Of a DNA stretch of 64,000 nucleotides, positions 1-10,039 are shown in pieces (within the stretch, counting starts at the first letter, position 1; each line of letters opens with the position of its first letter). The notes under the pieces are model-generated. The model was not told the DNA's origin and ran no database searches. It was given only the letters and a program-made list of their open reading frames with translations. Origin of the DNA: a bacterium (GTDB lineage Bacteria; Chloroflexota; Dormibacteria; Aeolococcales; Bog-877). Made by a program: the position numbers and the translations under genes. The stretch spans positions 1 through 64,000 of the forward strand of contig JAJYET010000005.1 of NCBI GenBank assembly GCA_021785655.1, written 5' to 3'.

Positions 1-63
1 GAACCAGCGCAGGGCGGTCCGGGGGTGAACACCCTGGGTTCGAGCCCATTCGCTCAGCTTCAT
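1..63 (-). CDS. IS607-type serine recombinase (TnpA), N-terminal part, runs off the left edge
   Basis: Reverse strand from ATG at 63 reads MKLSEWARTQGVHPRTALRWF, the MerR-like HTH start typical of IS607 TnpA. Confidence 0.65.
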   Translation of the reverse strand, partial: MKLSEWARTQGVHPRTALRWF

Positions 64-668
64 CACGCCCCATGATACACCTGTACGCCGCCTAGTGTCT
101 TATCCGGCTCAGCAGTTCCCAACCCCTCCTGCCACGCCTCCCGGTCGATCTCGGCGATGTCGACAGCGGCGTGGGGGACCGAGGTGGCGAAGCAGTCGAC
201 GGCCCAGAAGACCCCGGTCGAGGGGTCGAACGGGCCGCGGGTGACCGGCGAGTCGAAGAAAGGCGGCCTGAGCGTTGCCAGGGTCCGCCAGCCAGCGCCG
301 ACGGCCATGTTTTCTTCCACGAAACGGCAGCGGCGCAGCGAGATCGGCCACTCCTCGATCATCCGGGCCACCGCGAACCAGCTGGTGACCAGGGTGGCGT
401 TGGGGCACGCCTCAAGCAGCGGGATGAGGTAGCCGGCGTGGTCGCGGTCGTCGTGGCTGAGGAAGAGCCAGCGGACATCGTCAGGATCGACCAGGGAAGC
501 CAGGGTGGCGAGAAAGTCGTCGCGATGCACCGGTGCGCCAGTGTCGATGACCACCGGCTCGGGCCCGCGGATCAGGGCGCTGTTGAAGTAGACATAACCA
601 ATCGGTGGGGCGAGGACCAGTTGGGGGATCACCCAGGTGTCTCGGGCCACCTCGTACGCATTAGCCAT
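63..668 (-). CDS. Metallo-beta-lactamase-fold hydrolase, possibly 3'-truncated by the adjacent IS607 element
   Basis: FLSHDDRDHAG (HxxxDH-like) metal motif, VIDTGAP strand; stop overlaps the IS607 start. Confidence 0.7.
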   Translation of the reverse strand: MANAYEVARDTWVIPQLVLAPPIGYVYFNSALIRGPEPVVIDTGAPVHRDDFLATLASLVDPDDVRWLFLSHDDRDHAGYLIPLLEACPNATLVTSWFAVARMIEEWPISLRRCRFVEENMAVGAGWRTLATLRPPFFDSPVTRGPFDPSTGVFWAVDCFATSVPHAAVDIAEIDREAWQEGLGTAEPDKTLGGVQVYHGA

Positions 669-1027
669 CTAGACGCTCCTGTCGAGCACGCCGCTTTCTG
701 CGGGCGTGATGAGTCGATTGAGATTCTGACACGCTCTGGGTTCGATGGACACTCCAGCGCCCCCGCCGCGGAAGCACCCGGACGCGACCAGATGGTGCGA
801 ACCGTGCCAGCGATCTCAACCGGATCGCCCGGGGCGCGTGGTCGGCGTCATCGGGATCGATTAGCATTAGCCGCATTAGCAGGGTGTTGAACTAGGCGAA
901 GAACCGGCGGAGTGCCCTTGCGAAGTGGCATTCCGCGGGATTTTCGGAGTGCACACAGTCCCCGGGACCGCCCGAGCGGGGCCCGGAAGCCTTTCGGGGA
1001 GAGCTCTCAGGCCGCAGTCTGGGCTCC

Positions 1028-1440
1028 TCAAGCGGGTGCCCCGGCCAGCTTGCCCATTCGGACCAGGTTGTAGGCCGCCATGGTCATCTCCACCCAGAGC
1101 CTGTTGCGTTCCACCCCCTTGTAGCGCGGTTTTCTGCTCCCCCCGACCGTGTTGGTCCAGCCGAAGATCTCCTCCACCCGCTTGCGCTTCCGCTGACTCA
1201 CCTGGTACCCCAGGGTGGTCGCCAGCCGAGCCAGGAGAGCACTGCCCCAGTAGCTCTCACGCCGGGCCACGTGGAGTGTGACCCGCAACTCCTCACACGC
1301 TTGGAGGAAGTCTTGCGTGTCGTAGCCTTTGTCCGCTTCCAGGGTGAGACGACGGTGCCGCACCCGCTCACGCATCCGCCTCAGCATCACCGTGGCAGCC
1401 TCCCGCTCGCTGGTCCCGCTTGCCCTGGTCAGCTCCAGCT
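1028..1440 (-). pseudogene. IS5-family DDE transposase, C-terminal remnant
   Basis: LTLEADKGYDTQDF and QRKRKRVEEIFGWTNTVGGSRKPRYKGVERNRL...AAYNLVRM are IS5 C-terminal signatures; N-terminal half absent. Confidence 0.8.
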
Positions 1441-1932
1441 CGTGCCGCCCGGGATCGGTTTCGCTCCTTCCCGAGGGTCGCTGAGCCGGAAGATGGGGTG
1501 GCGCGGAGCGATTCGGGCCAGCTCAGATTCCGGGGAATCCGCCCCCAGACCGTCGAAGAAGGTCCCGACCTCCACCTTCCAGTTGCGCAGGTAGCCCCGC
1601 AAGATCTCGAGCTTTTCTCGGTCCGGCACCTCTGTCGCCACGCGGTCCCAGCGCCGGCGGCCGAGGACCAGGGTGAGCCGGCCATCCCCTGCCCGCAGAT
1701 TGCGCACCCACTGAGTGTTGCCGCGCGGGGAGACGAGGTACTCGCGCCCGCCGTGCCTCAGCAGGTTGACCGGGGTCCTGCGGGCAAGGCCGGTGCTTCG
1801 GCCCTGGACCTCGAGGAGGCGACTTCCCTTGACGCTGATTCCGAGCTGGATCAGGCCCGCCACCATGGGGTTGAAGGCCCGCCGAACCAGGAGGCCCGGC
1901 TTACGGTAGCCTCCCCTGTCCCAGGCGTTCAA
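1429..1932 (-). CDS. Nitroreductase/deazaflavin (F420)-dependent oxidoreductase family protein
   Basis: LLEVQGRSTGLARRTPVNLLRHGGREYLVSPRGNTQWVRNLRAG is typical of this family. Confidence 0.75.
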   Translation of the reverse strand: MNAWDRGGYRKPGLLVRRAFNPMVAGLIQLGISVKGSRLLEVQGRSTGLARRTPVNLLRHGGREYLVSPRGNTQWVRNLRAGDGRLTLVLGRRRWDRVATEVPDREKLEILRGYLRNWKVEVGTFFDGLGADSPESELARIAPRHPIFRLSDPREGAKPIPGGTSWS

Positions 1933-2521
1933 GGTCTCTCAGTAGCCGCCGTCGGGCTGGCCGGCATCCGGGGTCGCCTGCTCTCCCGGGAACCGGCGGG
2001 ATGGCGACTCGGGGAGCGGTGCCGGCGCGGTGGCTGTGGGTGATCCGGACTCATAGGCAAGCTCCCATCGGAAACCGGAGAGTGCCGCAGTGGCAGGCCG
2101 ACGTCCACCGCGACGGGCAATGATACGTCGAAATCAAGCCTTCAGAGCAGGGGGTGGCATCCCGGCTCGAGCGCGCGCCGTCCGCGCCCTGAGGTGGACT
2201 ACGACCGCCGCACCATGGGTCAGCCCGATGCCAGCCACCTCCCATGCCGTCGCTGTGAGCGCGACTCGACCTACAGCTCGGCGCCCCGGACCCAGTGTCG
2301 CTGGCCCCCGCCAGGGCGGTGAGGGGCCGCTGGGCCGGCCCGGTGGGGGCCACGCGGAGCGGGGTCCCCCTCATTCCCGGGGGGCGACCCAGGCGAGGCC
2401 AGACTTACCTGGATCTCTGCAGGCCTGATGGCTGCCCTCGGGGCGGCCCACCCGGCTGCCGCGGCTGTCCACCGCCGCGAGGCGCTTCGGCTGCTCCTTC
2501 CGTTCAGCCTAGACTCGGGGG

Positions 2522-3499
2522 GTGGACACCAGGCGGCTCGGCCCCGGAGGCCCCACGGTGACGCGGTTCGGTCTGGGGCTGGCCGCGATCGGCCGCCCCG
2601 CCTACATCAACCTCCACCGGAACCGTGACCTGCCGGGGAGCCGCAGTGTGGCAGCCATGCGCACCCTGGCCGATGGTCTGCTTGACCACGCCTTCGAGGC
2701 CGGAGTCCGCTACTTCGACGCCGCCCGATCATACGGTCGGGCCGAGGAGTTCCTCGCCAGTTGGCTCGACCTTCGCGGGCTCCGGGGCGGAGGGGTGGTG
2801 TGCGGCTCCAAGTGGGGCTACACGTATGTCGGTGGCTGGAGGATGGACGCGCTGGTACAGGAGGTCAAGGACCACTCCCTGAGCCAGCTGGTCTCGCAGC
2901 TGGCGGAGAGCCGCCGCCTTCTCGGCGGCGACCTGCGCCTGTACCAGATCCATTCGGCGACCCTGGAGACCGGGGTGCTCGACGACCGCGAGGTCCTCTC
3001 GCGACTAGTGGAGCTGGCCGCAGAGGGGGTGGTCGTCGGTCTTTCCGTGAGCGGTCCCCGCCAGGCCGAGGTGGTGGAGCGAGCCATGGAGGCCTCGGTG
3101 GATGGGCGCAACCCCTTCACGGCCGTCCAGGCCACCTGGAACCTGCTCCAGACGGCGGCGGGTCCGGCCCTCGAAGCCGCCCATGACAGCGGCTGGGCGG
3201 TGCTGGTCAAGGAGGGGCTGGCCAACGGGCGGCTTCTGGAGGTGGGCGAGGCCCCTGCCCTGCTGGCCGAAGCTGCAGCTAGGCGCGGGGTGGGGCCGGA
3301 TGCCGTCGCGCTGGCAGCGGTCCTCAGCCAGGGCTGGTGCGATGTCGCCCTCTCGGGGGCGGTCACCCCCCAGCAACTCGATTCCAACCTGGGGGCCCTG
3401 AAAGTCACCTTCGACGACGGGGAGCTGAGCGAGCTCTCGGTGCTCGCCGAGGAGCCGGCGGTCTACTGGGGGAGAAGGTCGCAGCTGCCCTGGAGATGA
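2522..3499 (+). CDS. Aldo/keto reductase family protein
   Basis: GLGLAAIGRP, YFDAARSYGRAEEFL, LYQIHS, AKR barrel motifs. Confidence 0.8.
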   Translation: MDTRRLGPGGPTVTRFGLGLAAIGRPAYINLHRNRDLPGSRSVAAMRTLADGLLDHAFEAGVRYFDAARSYGRAEEFLASWLDLRGLRGGGVVCGSKWGYTYVGGWRMDALVQEVKDHSLSQLVSQLAESRRLLGGDLRLYQIHSATLETGVLDDREVLSRLVELAAEGVVVGLSVSGPRQAEVVERAMEASVDGRNPFTAVQATWNLLQTAAGPALEAAHDSGWAVLVKEGLANGRLLEVGEAPALLAEAAARRGVGPDAVALAAVLSQGWCDVALSGAVTPQQLDSNLGALKVTFDDGELSELSVLAEEPAVYWGRRSQLPWR

Positions 3500-3509
3500 C
3501 CCAAGGCCC

Positions 3510-5741
3510 TCAACCGCTCTGGCTCCGGTGCCCGTCGCGAGTGCGCTTCCCCAGTTGGCGATCGGCAGCCGAACGGGTCGGCGGCCGAACTGGGCGCAAC
3601 CACTTATTGGAGTTGGGCTCCCGGGAGAAGCTGATCCGGTAGGGGACCCCGGGCTCGGCCTGGAGGTCGGAGCTGCCCAGCCGCACCGGTCGGGCCCCGT
3701 TCGCGGCGGCGGTCACCGCGGTCAGGCCGGAGCAGCCGGGGACCGCCAGGGTGGCCTCGACCGCGCTGACCACCGTGGCCCCGATGCAGCGCCCGCTGGC
3801 CGAGTAGTGGTAGACGACGATGGCCCGGTCGTTGGCCAGGGTGCGCGCACTCACCCGGCCGCCCACCACATACTCCCAGCCCGTGCCGGTGGGGACCGCC
3901 CGACCCTGGCCGCGTGCTTGCGCCGCCCGGATCACCATGCCCAGGTCGCGGGCCAGTCCCGGGGCGAACCGAGTCCCCTTGGCCCAGCGTCCGACGTAGT
4001 AGATCGAGGGGATCCCGAAGACCGAGCTGGCCACGATATGGGGTATGGCCTGCGAGCTGAGCAGTGCCCACCCATCTCCGTCGATGGCGGAATTGGGGTC
4101 CACCGCGCTCACGATCGCGGCGCGATAGCTCCAGGTGGAGGCGAGGTGGGCGTCGTACAGACGCAGGGTGTCCTCGGTCCCACCGAATTGGGGGGCGACG
4201 GCCGAGGCATCGATGAGGCTGGTGGGGTCCGCGTGCCAGGCCGCAGATGACAGGATCCGCATGTAGCGCAGGAGGACCGCCGCGCCCAGGCCCAGCTGGG
4301 GCCTTGCCAGCTGCTCTGCCGAGGGCGGTGGCACCAGGAACGCCCAGTCGAGCTTGAGGCCGTCGGCGCCGAGCGAGTTGGGCCCGGGCCCCACCATCTG
4401 ATCCACCTGCGAGCTGAGCAGCGTCGTGAACCCGGGCTGGGTGGGGTCGTAGCTCGCCACCTTGCCATCGGGCAGCTGGTCCGTCCAGAGCTTCCACCAG
4501 AGCATCACCCGGATCCCCTCGGAGTGCAACCTGGCAATGAGCGCCTTCATCCCCGAAAAGCCACCGAAGCGGCTGCTCGGGGTGGGATCGCCAAGACGCG
4601 CCTGCCACTGGGCGTCGATGACCAGGGTGAAGTGGCGCACATGGAACTGCTGGCGCCACTGGGATGCGAAGTTAAGCACCCAGGCGGCGGTGTACATGGG
4701 CGAGTCGCGCGCAGCGCCGGTCAGGAGCTGCTGACCCCAGGTGTCCACCATCGGCCAGGACCACCATGAGGGCCGACGGCCCGGGGGGGCGGCCGTGGGG
4801 GCCATCCCCAGGGCCGAGAGCGCCAGGTGGTACTGGTAGAGTCCCGAGTACTGGTCGGGGGCGGCGGTGAACACGAAGCTGGGGAACTCCAGCCAGCTCC
4901 CGGCCAGCGGCTTCCCGGGCCCACCGCGCGGGGGGGCAACAGTCCCCCCGGCACCGGTGTCGGGGAAGTGTGCGAGCAGCCTCAGCGGGTAGTTGACCGT
5001 GATGGCCGAGCGCGAGTCGATGCTGAGGGCGGTGGCGTCCGGGACCTGGACCAGCCCCACGCCAGCCCATCCGCGGCGCAGCCTGAACTGAAGGTCGAGC
5101 GGAGGGGGGGCGAAGGGGGCGGTGTGGTACGGGCGGTGGACCCCGAGGTAGGTGGTGGGGAAGGGGCTCAGTGACTGGCTGACCGGATCGGGGCTGAAAG
5201 CGTGGAGGAATGCCGACTCCGGGAGCGCCTGGTGACCGTTGCTGAAGAAGGCGGGAACCGCGAAGCTGTCGGGGCCCAGCTGGGAGCTGAAGGTGACGGT
5301 GAAAAAGCCCCGGTGCGAGCGCAGCAGCGCCCTCTCCAGAAGCTGCCCGCCCCGGCTCAGAACATAGAGGTCGAGGTTGGCCCCATCGGTGGTGGGGAGG
5401 AAACGGGCCCCGGTCGGCAGCTGGTTGCGGCCCACCAGGGCCGTGAGGGGGAAGGCGAAGGAGCCCGCGGCCGAGGTCACAGTGAGAATGCCCGTGCGGG
5501 GCTCGAGGGCCAGCTGGTACTGAGGGGTGGAGAGCCTCAGGGCGCGATCCGCGTCGCCCGCCTCCGGCCAGGACCAGACCGGTGCCGACTCCTCGGCAGC
5601 CACCTGAGGGACGGCCACCGGGGGGGCCACGGACGACGGGCCAGAGATGAGGACGCCGCCGACGGTGGCTGACACCACCGCCAGCCCGACCACCACCACC
5701 GCCACTGCCCCGGGGCGCGGGAACCGACCGGCCGTCTTCAC
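3510..5741 (-). CDS. Membrane-anchored glycoside hydrolase, GH31/GH36-like TIM barrel
   Basis: N-terminal signal anchor; LHSEGIRVMLWWKLW and GADGLKLDWAF resemble the clan nucleophile strand; DTWGQQ. Confidence 0.6.
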   Translation of the reverse strand: MKTAGRFPRPGAVAVVVVGLAVVSATVGGVLISGPSSVAPPVAVPQVAAEESAPVWSWPEAGDADRALRLSTPQYQLALEPRTGILTVTSAAGSFAFPLTALVGRNQLPTGARFLPTTDGANLDLYVLSRGGQLLERALLRSHRGFFTVTFSSQLGPDSFAVPAFFSNGHQALPESAFLHAFSPDPVSQSLSPFPTTYLGVHRPYHTAPFAPPPLDLQFRLRRGWAGVGLVQVPDATALSIDSRSAITVNYPLRLLAHFPDTGAGGTVAPPRGGPGKPLAGSWLEFPSFVFTAAPDQYSGLYQYHLALSALGMAPTAAPPGRRPSWWSWPMVDTWGQQLLTGAARDSPMYTAAWVLNFASQWRQQFHVRHFTLVIDAQWQARLGDPTPSSRFGGFSGMKALIARLHSEGIRVMLWWKLWTDQLPDGKVASYDPTQPGFTTLLSSQVDQMVGPGPNSLGADGLKLDWAFLVPPPSAEQLARPQLGLGAAVLLRYMRILSSAAWHADPTSLIDASAVAPQFGGTEDTLRLYDAHLASTWSYRAAIVSAVDPNSAIDGDGWALLSSQAIPHIVASSVFGIPSIYYVGRWAKGTRFAPGLARDLGMVIRAAQARGQGRAVPTGTGWEYVVGGRVSARTLANDRAIVVYHYSASGRCIGATVVSAVEATLAVPGCSGLTAVTAAANGARPVRLGSSDLQAEPGVPYRISFSREPNSNKWLRPVRPPTRSAADRQLGKRTRDGHRSQSG

Positions 5742-6103
5742 CCTGTCAGCGACTCCTTCGGCCCAACTTGGGTGCAGCCGATGCGGTCCGCGGCCAACGA
5801 GAGGTGCTCACGGTGACTCCTGTGCGCCGCGGCCGGGGGCCGAGGGAAACCCCGGGTTCGTCCCTACAACGGCGGGCTGCCGCGCGATGTTTCGTGGCTC
5901 GAACTTCGCTCGGCGGGCGGCCCTTCGGGTGGGGACGGCCATCTGAGCTCGATCCTAGAATGTCGGGCAGGGGGGATAGAAGTGACTTTGGCCTTGAGCA
6001 GAGTTCGGGCGGCGGGACCGGCCCTCGGGCCGCTGGCCGGTGGCGGCGGCTTCGGCGCCGGAGGCAATCCAGGGGCCGGCCGTTCTCGGATGGCCCTCCG
6101 CTG

Positions 6104-6661
6104 ATGGCCGAGGGGCGGCCGAGAGCCCTCACCAGAGAGGCGGGCCTCTCGCCCGTGGCGGCCACCCTGAGCCTCTTCCAGGCGCAGCGACTGCTCGCCT
6201 CCGCCCTCGATCGAAGGCTGTTGGCGGCTGTGGGGTTGTCGTCCTCGGCAGCCGAGGTTCTGGTGCGCCTGGGGGCGGGCCCGGATGGCAGCCGCGGGAT
6301 CGGCGACCTTGCCGAGGACACCTGCTTCAGCAAGAGTGGGGTCTCCCGGATCATGGACCGGCTCGAAAGGCGTCAGCTGGTGACCCGCCGGACCTCTCCG
6401 GAGGACCGTCGGCACACCGTGATGGAGGTGACCCCGGCCGGGCGCGAGGTGATGTGGGAGGCGCTGGCGATAATGCAGCTGGCTGCGGAGGATGATTTCG
6501 CGCGCTACCTGTCGGACACGGACATCAGCCACCTGGCGGAGCGTCTCGACCAGGTGGTGGCCGGCATCCGGGGAGCGGAGGTTCAGGATCCGGTTGCTGG
6601 GCGGCCCCTGCGGCAGTCCGGGCCTAAGGTGGGCACAGATGGAGGTGGCGGAGTTGGATGA
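6104..6661 (+). CDS. MarR family transcriptional regulator
   Basis: Winged HTH: GIGDLAEDTCFSKSGVSRIMDRLERRQLVTRRTSPEDRRHTVMEVTPAGRE. Confidence 0.8.
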   Translation: MAEGRPRALTREAGLSPVAATLSLFQAQRLLASALDRRLLAAVGLSSSAAEVLVRLGAGPDGSRGIGDLAEDTCFSKSGVSRIMDRLERRQLVTRRTSPEDRRHTVMEVTPAGREVMWEALAIMQLAAEDDFARYLSDTDISHLAERLDQVVAGIRGAEVQDPVAGRPLRQSGPKVGTDGGGGVG

Positions 6662-7619
6662 GGTGGTCGGCCGGCGTCGCCTGGGGGTGGGGGGGCCGGA
6701 GGTGAGCGAGGTCGGGGTCGGGACCAACAACTTCGGGCGCCGCCTGGACCAGGCCGGGGCGCGGCGGGTGGTGGACGCGGCCCTTGACCTGGGCGTGAAC
6801 CTTTTCGACACCGCCGACATCTATGGCAACGGGGAGAGTGAGCGCTTCCTGGGTCAGGCCCTGCAGGGCCGGCGCGATCGGGCTGTGCTGGCCACCAAGT
6901 TCGGGATGCGGAAACCGGGGCTGGAACCCTCCGATCGACGGGGCTCCCGCGAGTACGTCCGCCGCGCGCTGGAGGGGAGTCTGCGCCGCCTCCAGGTGGA
7001 GACCATCGACCTCTATCAGATGCATGAACCGGACGCCGGCACTCCCATCACCGAGACCCTCCTCACCCTCCAAGAGGCGGTCAGGGAGGGCACGATCCGC
7101 TGGGTCGGGGTCTCCAACTTCAGCGCCGGTCAGCTCCGCGAGGCCGCGGCCGCGGCTCGGGCCATCGGCCTTCAGGTTCTGGTCTCCGCCCAGGAGGAGT
7201 ACAGCCTGCTGAACCGGTCGGTGGAGATGGAGGTGTTGCCCGCCCTCGAGGAGCTGGGAATCGGCCTCCTGCCGTACTACCCACTCGCCAGCGGTCTCCT
7301 TACCGGCAAGTACCGGAGGGGTGAGCCGCCCCCGCCGGGCTCCCGGCTTGCCAGCCCCGGGCAGGGCTCCCCACTGGAGGACCAGGCCACCCTCGACACC
7401 CTGGAACACTTGGAGCGGTTTGCCGCGGACCGCCAGGTGTCCGTTCTGGCGGTGGCCGTCGGGGCGCTGCTCGGCCGCCACCAGGTCGCCTCGGTGATCG
7501 CGGGCGCCATGACCGCGGAGCAGGTTGCGGCCAACTGCGCAGCCGCCCGCTGGCGCCCGAGCGCGGCCGACTGGGTGGAGCTCGACCGATTCACTCTCGG
7601 TGGCGCCAGTGCCGCCTGA
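6639..7619 (+). CDS. Aldo/keto reductase
   Basis: NLFDTADIYGNGESERFLGQAL, LATKFGM, ETIDLYQMHEPD, GVSNFSAGQL; start overlaps the upstream MarR stop. Confidence 0.9.
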   Translation: MEVAELDEVVGRRRLGVGGPEVSEVGVGTNNFGRRLDQAGARRVVDAALDLGVNLFDTADIYGNGESERFLGQALQGRRDRAVLATKFGMRKPGLEPSDRRGSREYVRRALEGSLRRLQVETIDLYQMHEPDAGTPITETLLTLQEAVREGTIRWVGVSNFSAGQLREAAAAARAIGLQVLVSAQEEYSLLNRSVEMEVLPALEELGIGLLPYYPLASGLLTGKYRRGEPPPPGSRLASPGQGSPLEDQATLDTLEHLERFAADRQVSVLAVAVGALLGRHQVASVIAGAMTAEQVAANCAAARWRPSAADWVELDRFTLGGASAA

Positions 7620-8463
7620 CGGCCCGGCCACCGGGCTCTCGGTCTACATCTCCTGTGACATGGAGGGGGTCGCCGGGATCGCCGATTGGGGCCAGGTCAG
7701 CCCAGGCCCCCAGTATCAGTTGGGCCAGGAGCTGATGCTGGCTGAGGTCAACTCGGCGATCGAGGGAGCGATGGAGGCTGGCGCGCAGCGCTTCCTGGTG
7801 AACGACTCCCACGGGCGCATGGCCAACCTGGACCCGTCACGGCTGGTGGGGAGAGCAAGCTACCTCGCCGGCTGGCACAAGCCCCACTACATGATGGAAG
7901 GGCTGGACGACACCTTCGACGCCGTGTTCTTCATCGGCTACCACGGTGCCGTGGATGCACCTCCGGCGATCCTCTCCCACACCTACAGCCCCCGGATGGT
8001 CGCCGGCGCCGCCGTTGATTCCCTGCCGGTGGGGGAGGCCGGCCTCAATTGCCTGGTCGCGGCTCACTTCGGAGTGCCGGTGGTCCTGGTCAGCGGGGAC
8101 CAGCACGCCGGGGCGGAGCTGCTCAGCCTGGCGCCGGGAGCGGAGGCGGTGGAGGTCAAATCCTCCCTCACGAGGTTCGCCGCTCTCAGCCTTCACCCCG
8201 AGGAGGCCCGGGACCGCATCCGCGCCGGGGCGGTCCGGGCGCTCGGTCGCCTCAGTGAGCTTGCCCCTCCCCGGGTGGCGGTGGACTGCCGCATCAGGGT
8301 CACCACCAGGAACGCGGACCTCGCCCAGCTGGCCTGCCGGGTGCGCGACGTGGACCGCACCGGCGAACTCGAGGTGGAGGTTGCCGGGGGTGACCGCCTC
8401 GAGGTGTTCCGCAACTTCGTGGCCGTGCTGGAGATCACCCGCCAGCTGGCCGCCGAGGCCTGA
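7606..8463 (+). CDS. M55 family D-aminopeptidase (DppA-like)
   Basis: SCDMEGVAGIADW, VNDSHGRMANLDP, GYHGAVDAPPAILSHTYS are M55 metal/active-site motifs; GTG start inferred. Confidence 0.85.
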   Translation, partial: PVPPDGPATGLSVYISCDMEGVAGIADWGQVSPGPQYQLGQELMLAEVNSAIEGAMEAGAQRFLVNDSHGRMANLDPSRLVGRASYLAGWHKPHYMMEGLDDTFDAVFFIGYHGAVDAPPAILSHTYSPRMVAGAAVDSLPVGEAGLNCLVAAHFGVPVVLVSGDQHAGAELLSLAPGAEAVEVKSSLTRFAALSLHPEEARDRIRAGAVRALGRLSELAPPRVAVDCRIRVTTRNADLAQLACRVRDVDRTGELEVEVAGGDRLEVFRNFVAVLEITRQLAAEA

Positions 8464-8493
8464 TCGCCCCTTTCGGCGGCGGATACTACCGTC

Positions 8494-9996
8494 GTGGCCG
8501 CAGAGCTCCCGGCGCCAGCCGGCACGGACAACGAGGTTGAGGTCTGGTTTGTGCTCCGGCCCCGGGAGGAGGGAGCATCGCTCGGGATCCCCCACCTGGG
8601 ATCGCGCCCCGCTCTCCTGCGGGACCATTTGGAGCCGGAGGAGCTGGAGCGCCGTCGCGGCGCCCGGACCGAGGAGCTGGACCGGGCCGCCGCTTGGGCG
8701 CTCTCCCACGGGTTGCAGGTGGTCGGGGCCTCGCTCTTGGACCGGCGGGTCCGGATCTCGGGGTCAGAGGGCGAAATTCGAGCCCTCCTGGGTCGAGGCG
8801 TCGGGGGGACGGCCGGCCTGGAGCCTCCGGAGGAGTTGCGGGACGCGGTGGTCGCGGTGCTGGGCCTGGGGACGACGCCGTTTGCTCGACCCCACTTCCG
8901 CCCCTTCCCACTGCCCGACCTGCCCCTTCCCGAGGCCGCTCCCCTGAGCTTCACGGCACCGGAAATCGCGGCGCTCTACCAGTTTCCCGCGGTGCCCTCG
9001 ATTGGGCTCGGGTGCCTGGGCCTCGTCGAACTGGGCGGGGGCTACGAGCCCTCGTCCCTGGCCGCCTACTTCACGGGGCTCGGCCTCCCGGTTCCGCAGG
9101 TGGCCACCGTCCCCGTGCTGGGCGGTGGCAACCTGCCCACCGGTGACCCTCAGGGTCCCGACGGCGAGGTCACCCTCGACATCGAGGTGGCGGGGGCGCT
9201 GGTCCCGGGAGCCAGGATCGCCGCCTACTTCGCGCCCAACACCGACCAGGGGTTCCTGGCCGCCATCCAGGCGGCGACTCACGACCTGGCCAACCGTCCT
9301 CAGGTGCTCTCCATCAGCTGGGGCGGCCCCGAGCCGGGCTGGCCGCCCGGGGTAAGGGCGGCCTTCGAGCATGCCTTCGAGGACGCCGCCCTGGTGGGGA
9401 TCACAGTCTGCGTCGCGGCCGGGGACAGCGGCTCATCCGACGGGATGACGGACGGCCTGGCGCACGTGGATTACCCGGCGGCCAGTCCGCTGGTGCTGGC
9501 TTGTGGGGGCACCCGCCTCCTGGCGGCTGGTGGGGGGATCAGCTCTGAGGTGGTCTGGAACGACCTCCCCTCCGGGGGAGCCACCGGAGGCGGCGTGAGC
9601 CGGGCGATCCCCCTCCCCTCCTGGCAGTCCGGGGCCGGGGTCCCTCCGGATGTCGACCCCGGGCGTTTCCGGGGCCGCGGAGTGCCGGACGTGGCCGGAT
9701 GCGCTGATCCCGAGACCGGCTACCGCGTGCTGGTGGACGGCCAGGCCGCCGTGTTCGGGGGAACCAGTGCGGTTGCCCCCCTCTGGGGGGCCCTGGTGCT
9801 GGTCTGCTCCGCCCAGCTGGGCCGCCGGCTCGGTCTACTCAACCCGCTCCTTTATTCTCGGGCCTCGGCCGAGGGTGCCTTCCGCGACATAACCCGGGGC
9901 GACAACGGGGTCTACAGGGCAAAGGTGGGGTGGGACCCCTGCACCGGTTGGGGCAGTCCCGTGGGCGCGGCCCTGCTAAGGGCGCTGGGAGCATGA
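8494..9996 (+). CDS. S53 family serine-carboxyl peptidase (sedolisin/kumamolisin type) with N-terminal pro-domain
   Basis: DGEVTLDIEVAGALVPGA, SISWGGPE, GDSGSSDG, YPAASPLVLACGGT, FGGTSAVAPLWGAL. Confidence 0.9.
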   Translation: MAAELPAPAGTDNEVEVWFVLRPREEGASLGIPHLGSRPALLRDHLEPEELERRRGARTEELDRAAAWALSHGLQVVGASLLDRRVRISGSEGEIRALLGRGVGGTAGLEPPEELRDAVVAVLGLGTTPFARPHFRPFPLPDLPLPEAAPLSFTAPEIAALYQFPAVPSIGLGCLGLVELGGGYEPSSLAAYFTGLGLPVPQVATVPVLGGGNLPTGDPQGPDGEVTLDIEVAGALVPGARIAAYFAPNTDQGFLAAIQAATHDLANRPQVLSISWGGPEPGWPPGVRAAFEHAFEDAALVGITVCVAAGDSGSSDGMTDGLAHVDYPAASPLVLACGGTRLLAAGGGISSEVVWNDLPSGGATGGGVSRAIPLPSWQSGAGVPPDVDPGRFRGRGVPDVAGCADPETGYRVLVDGQAAVFGGTSAVAPLWGALVLVCSAQLGRRLGLLNPLLYSRASAEGAFRDITRGDNGVYRAKVGWDPCTGWGSPVGAALLRALGA

Positions 9997-10039
9997 CCCC
10001 TCCGAGTGGGGCTCCCGGGACGGGGGAGGCGGTCCAGGA

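Noticed and set aside
20-60. GGGTTCGAGCCC resembling a tRNA T-arm
   Set aside because: Flanking bases do not extend the T-stem and the reverse strand reads as an IS607 recombinase start.
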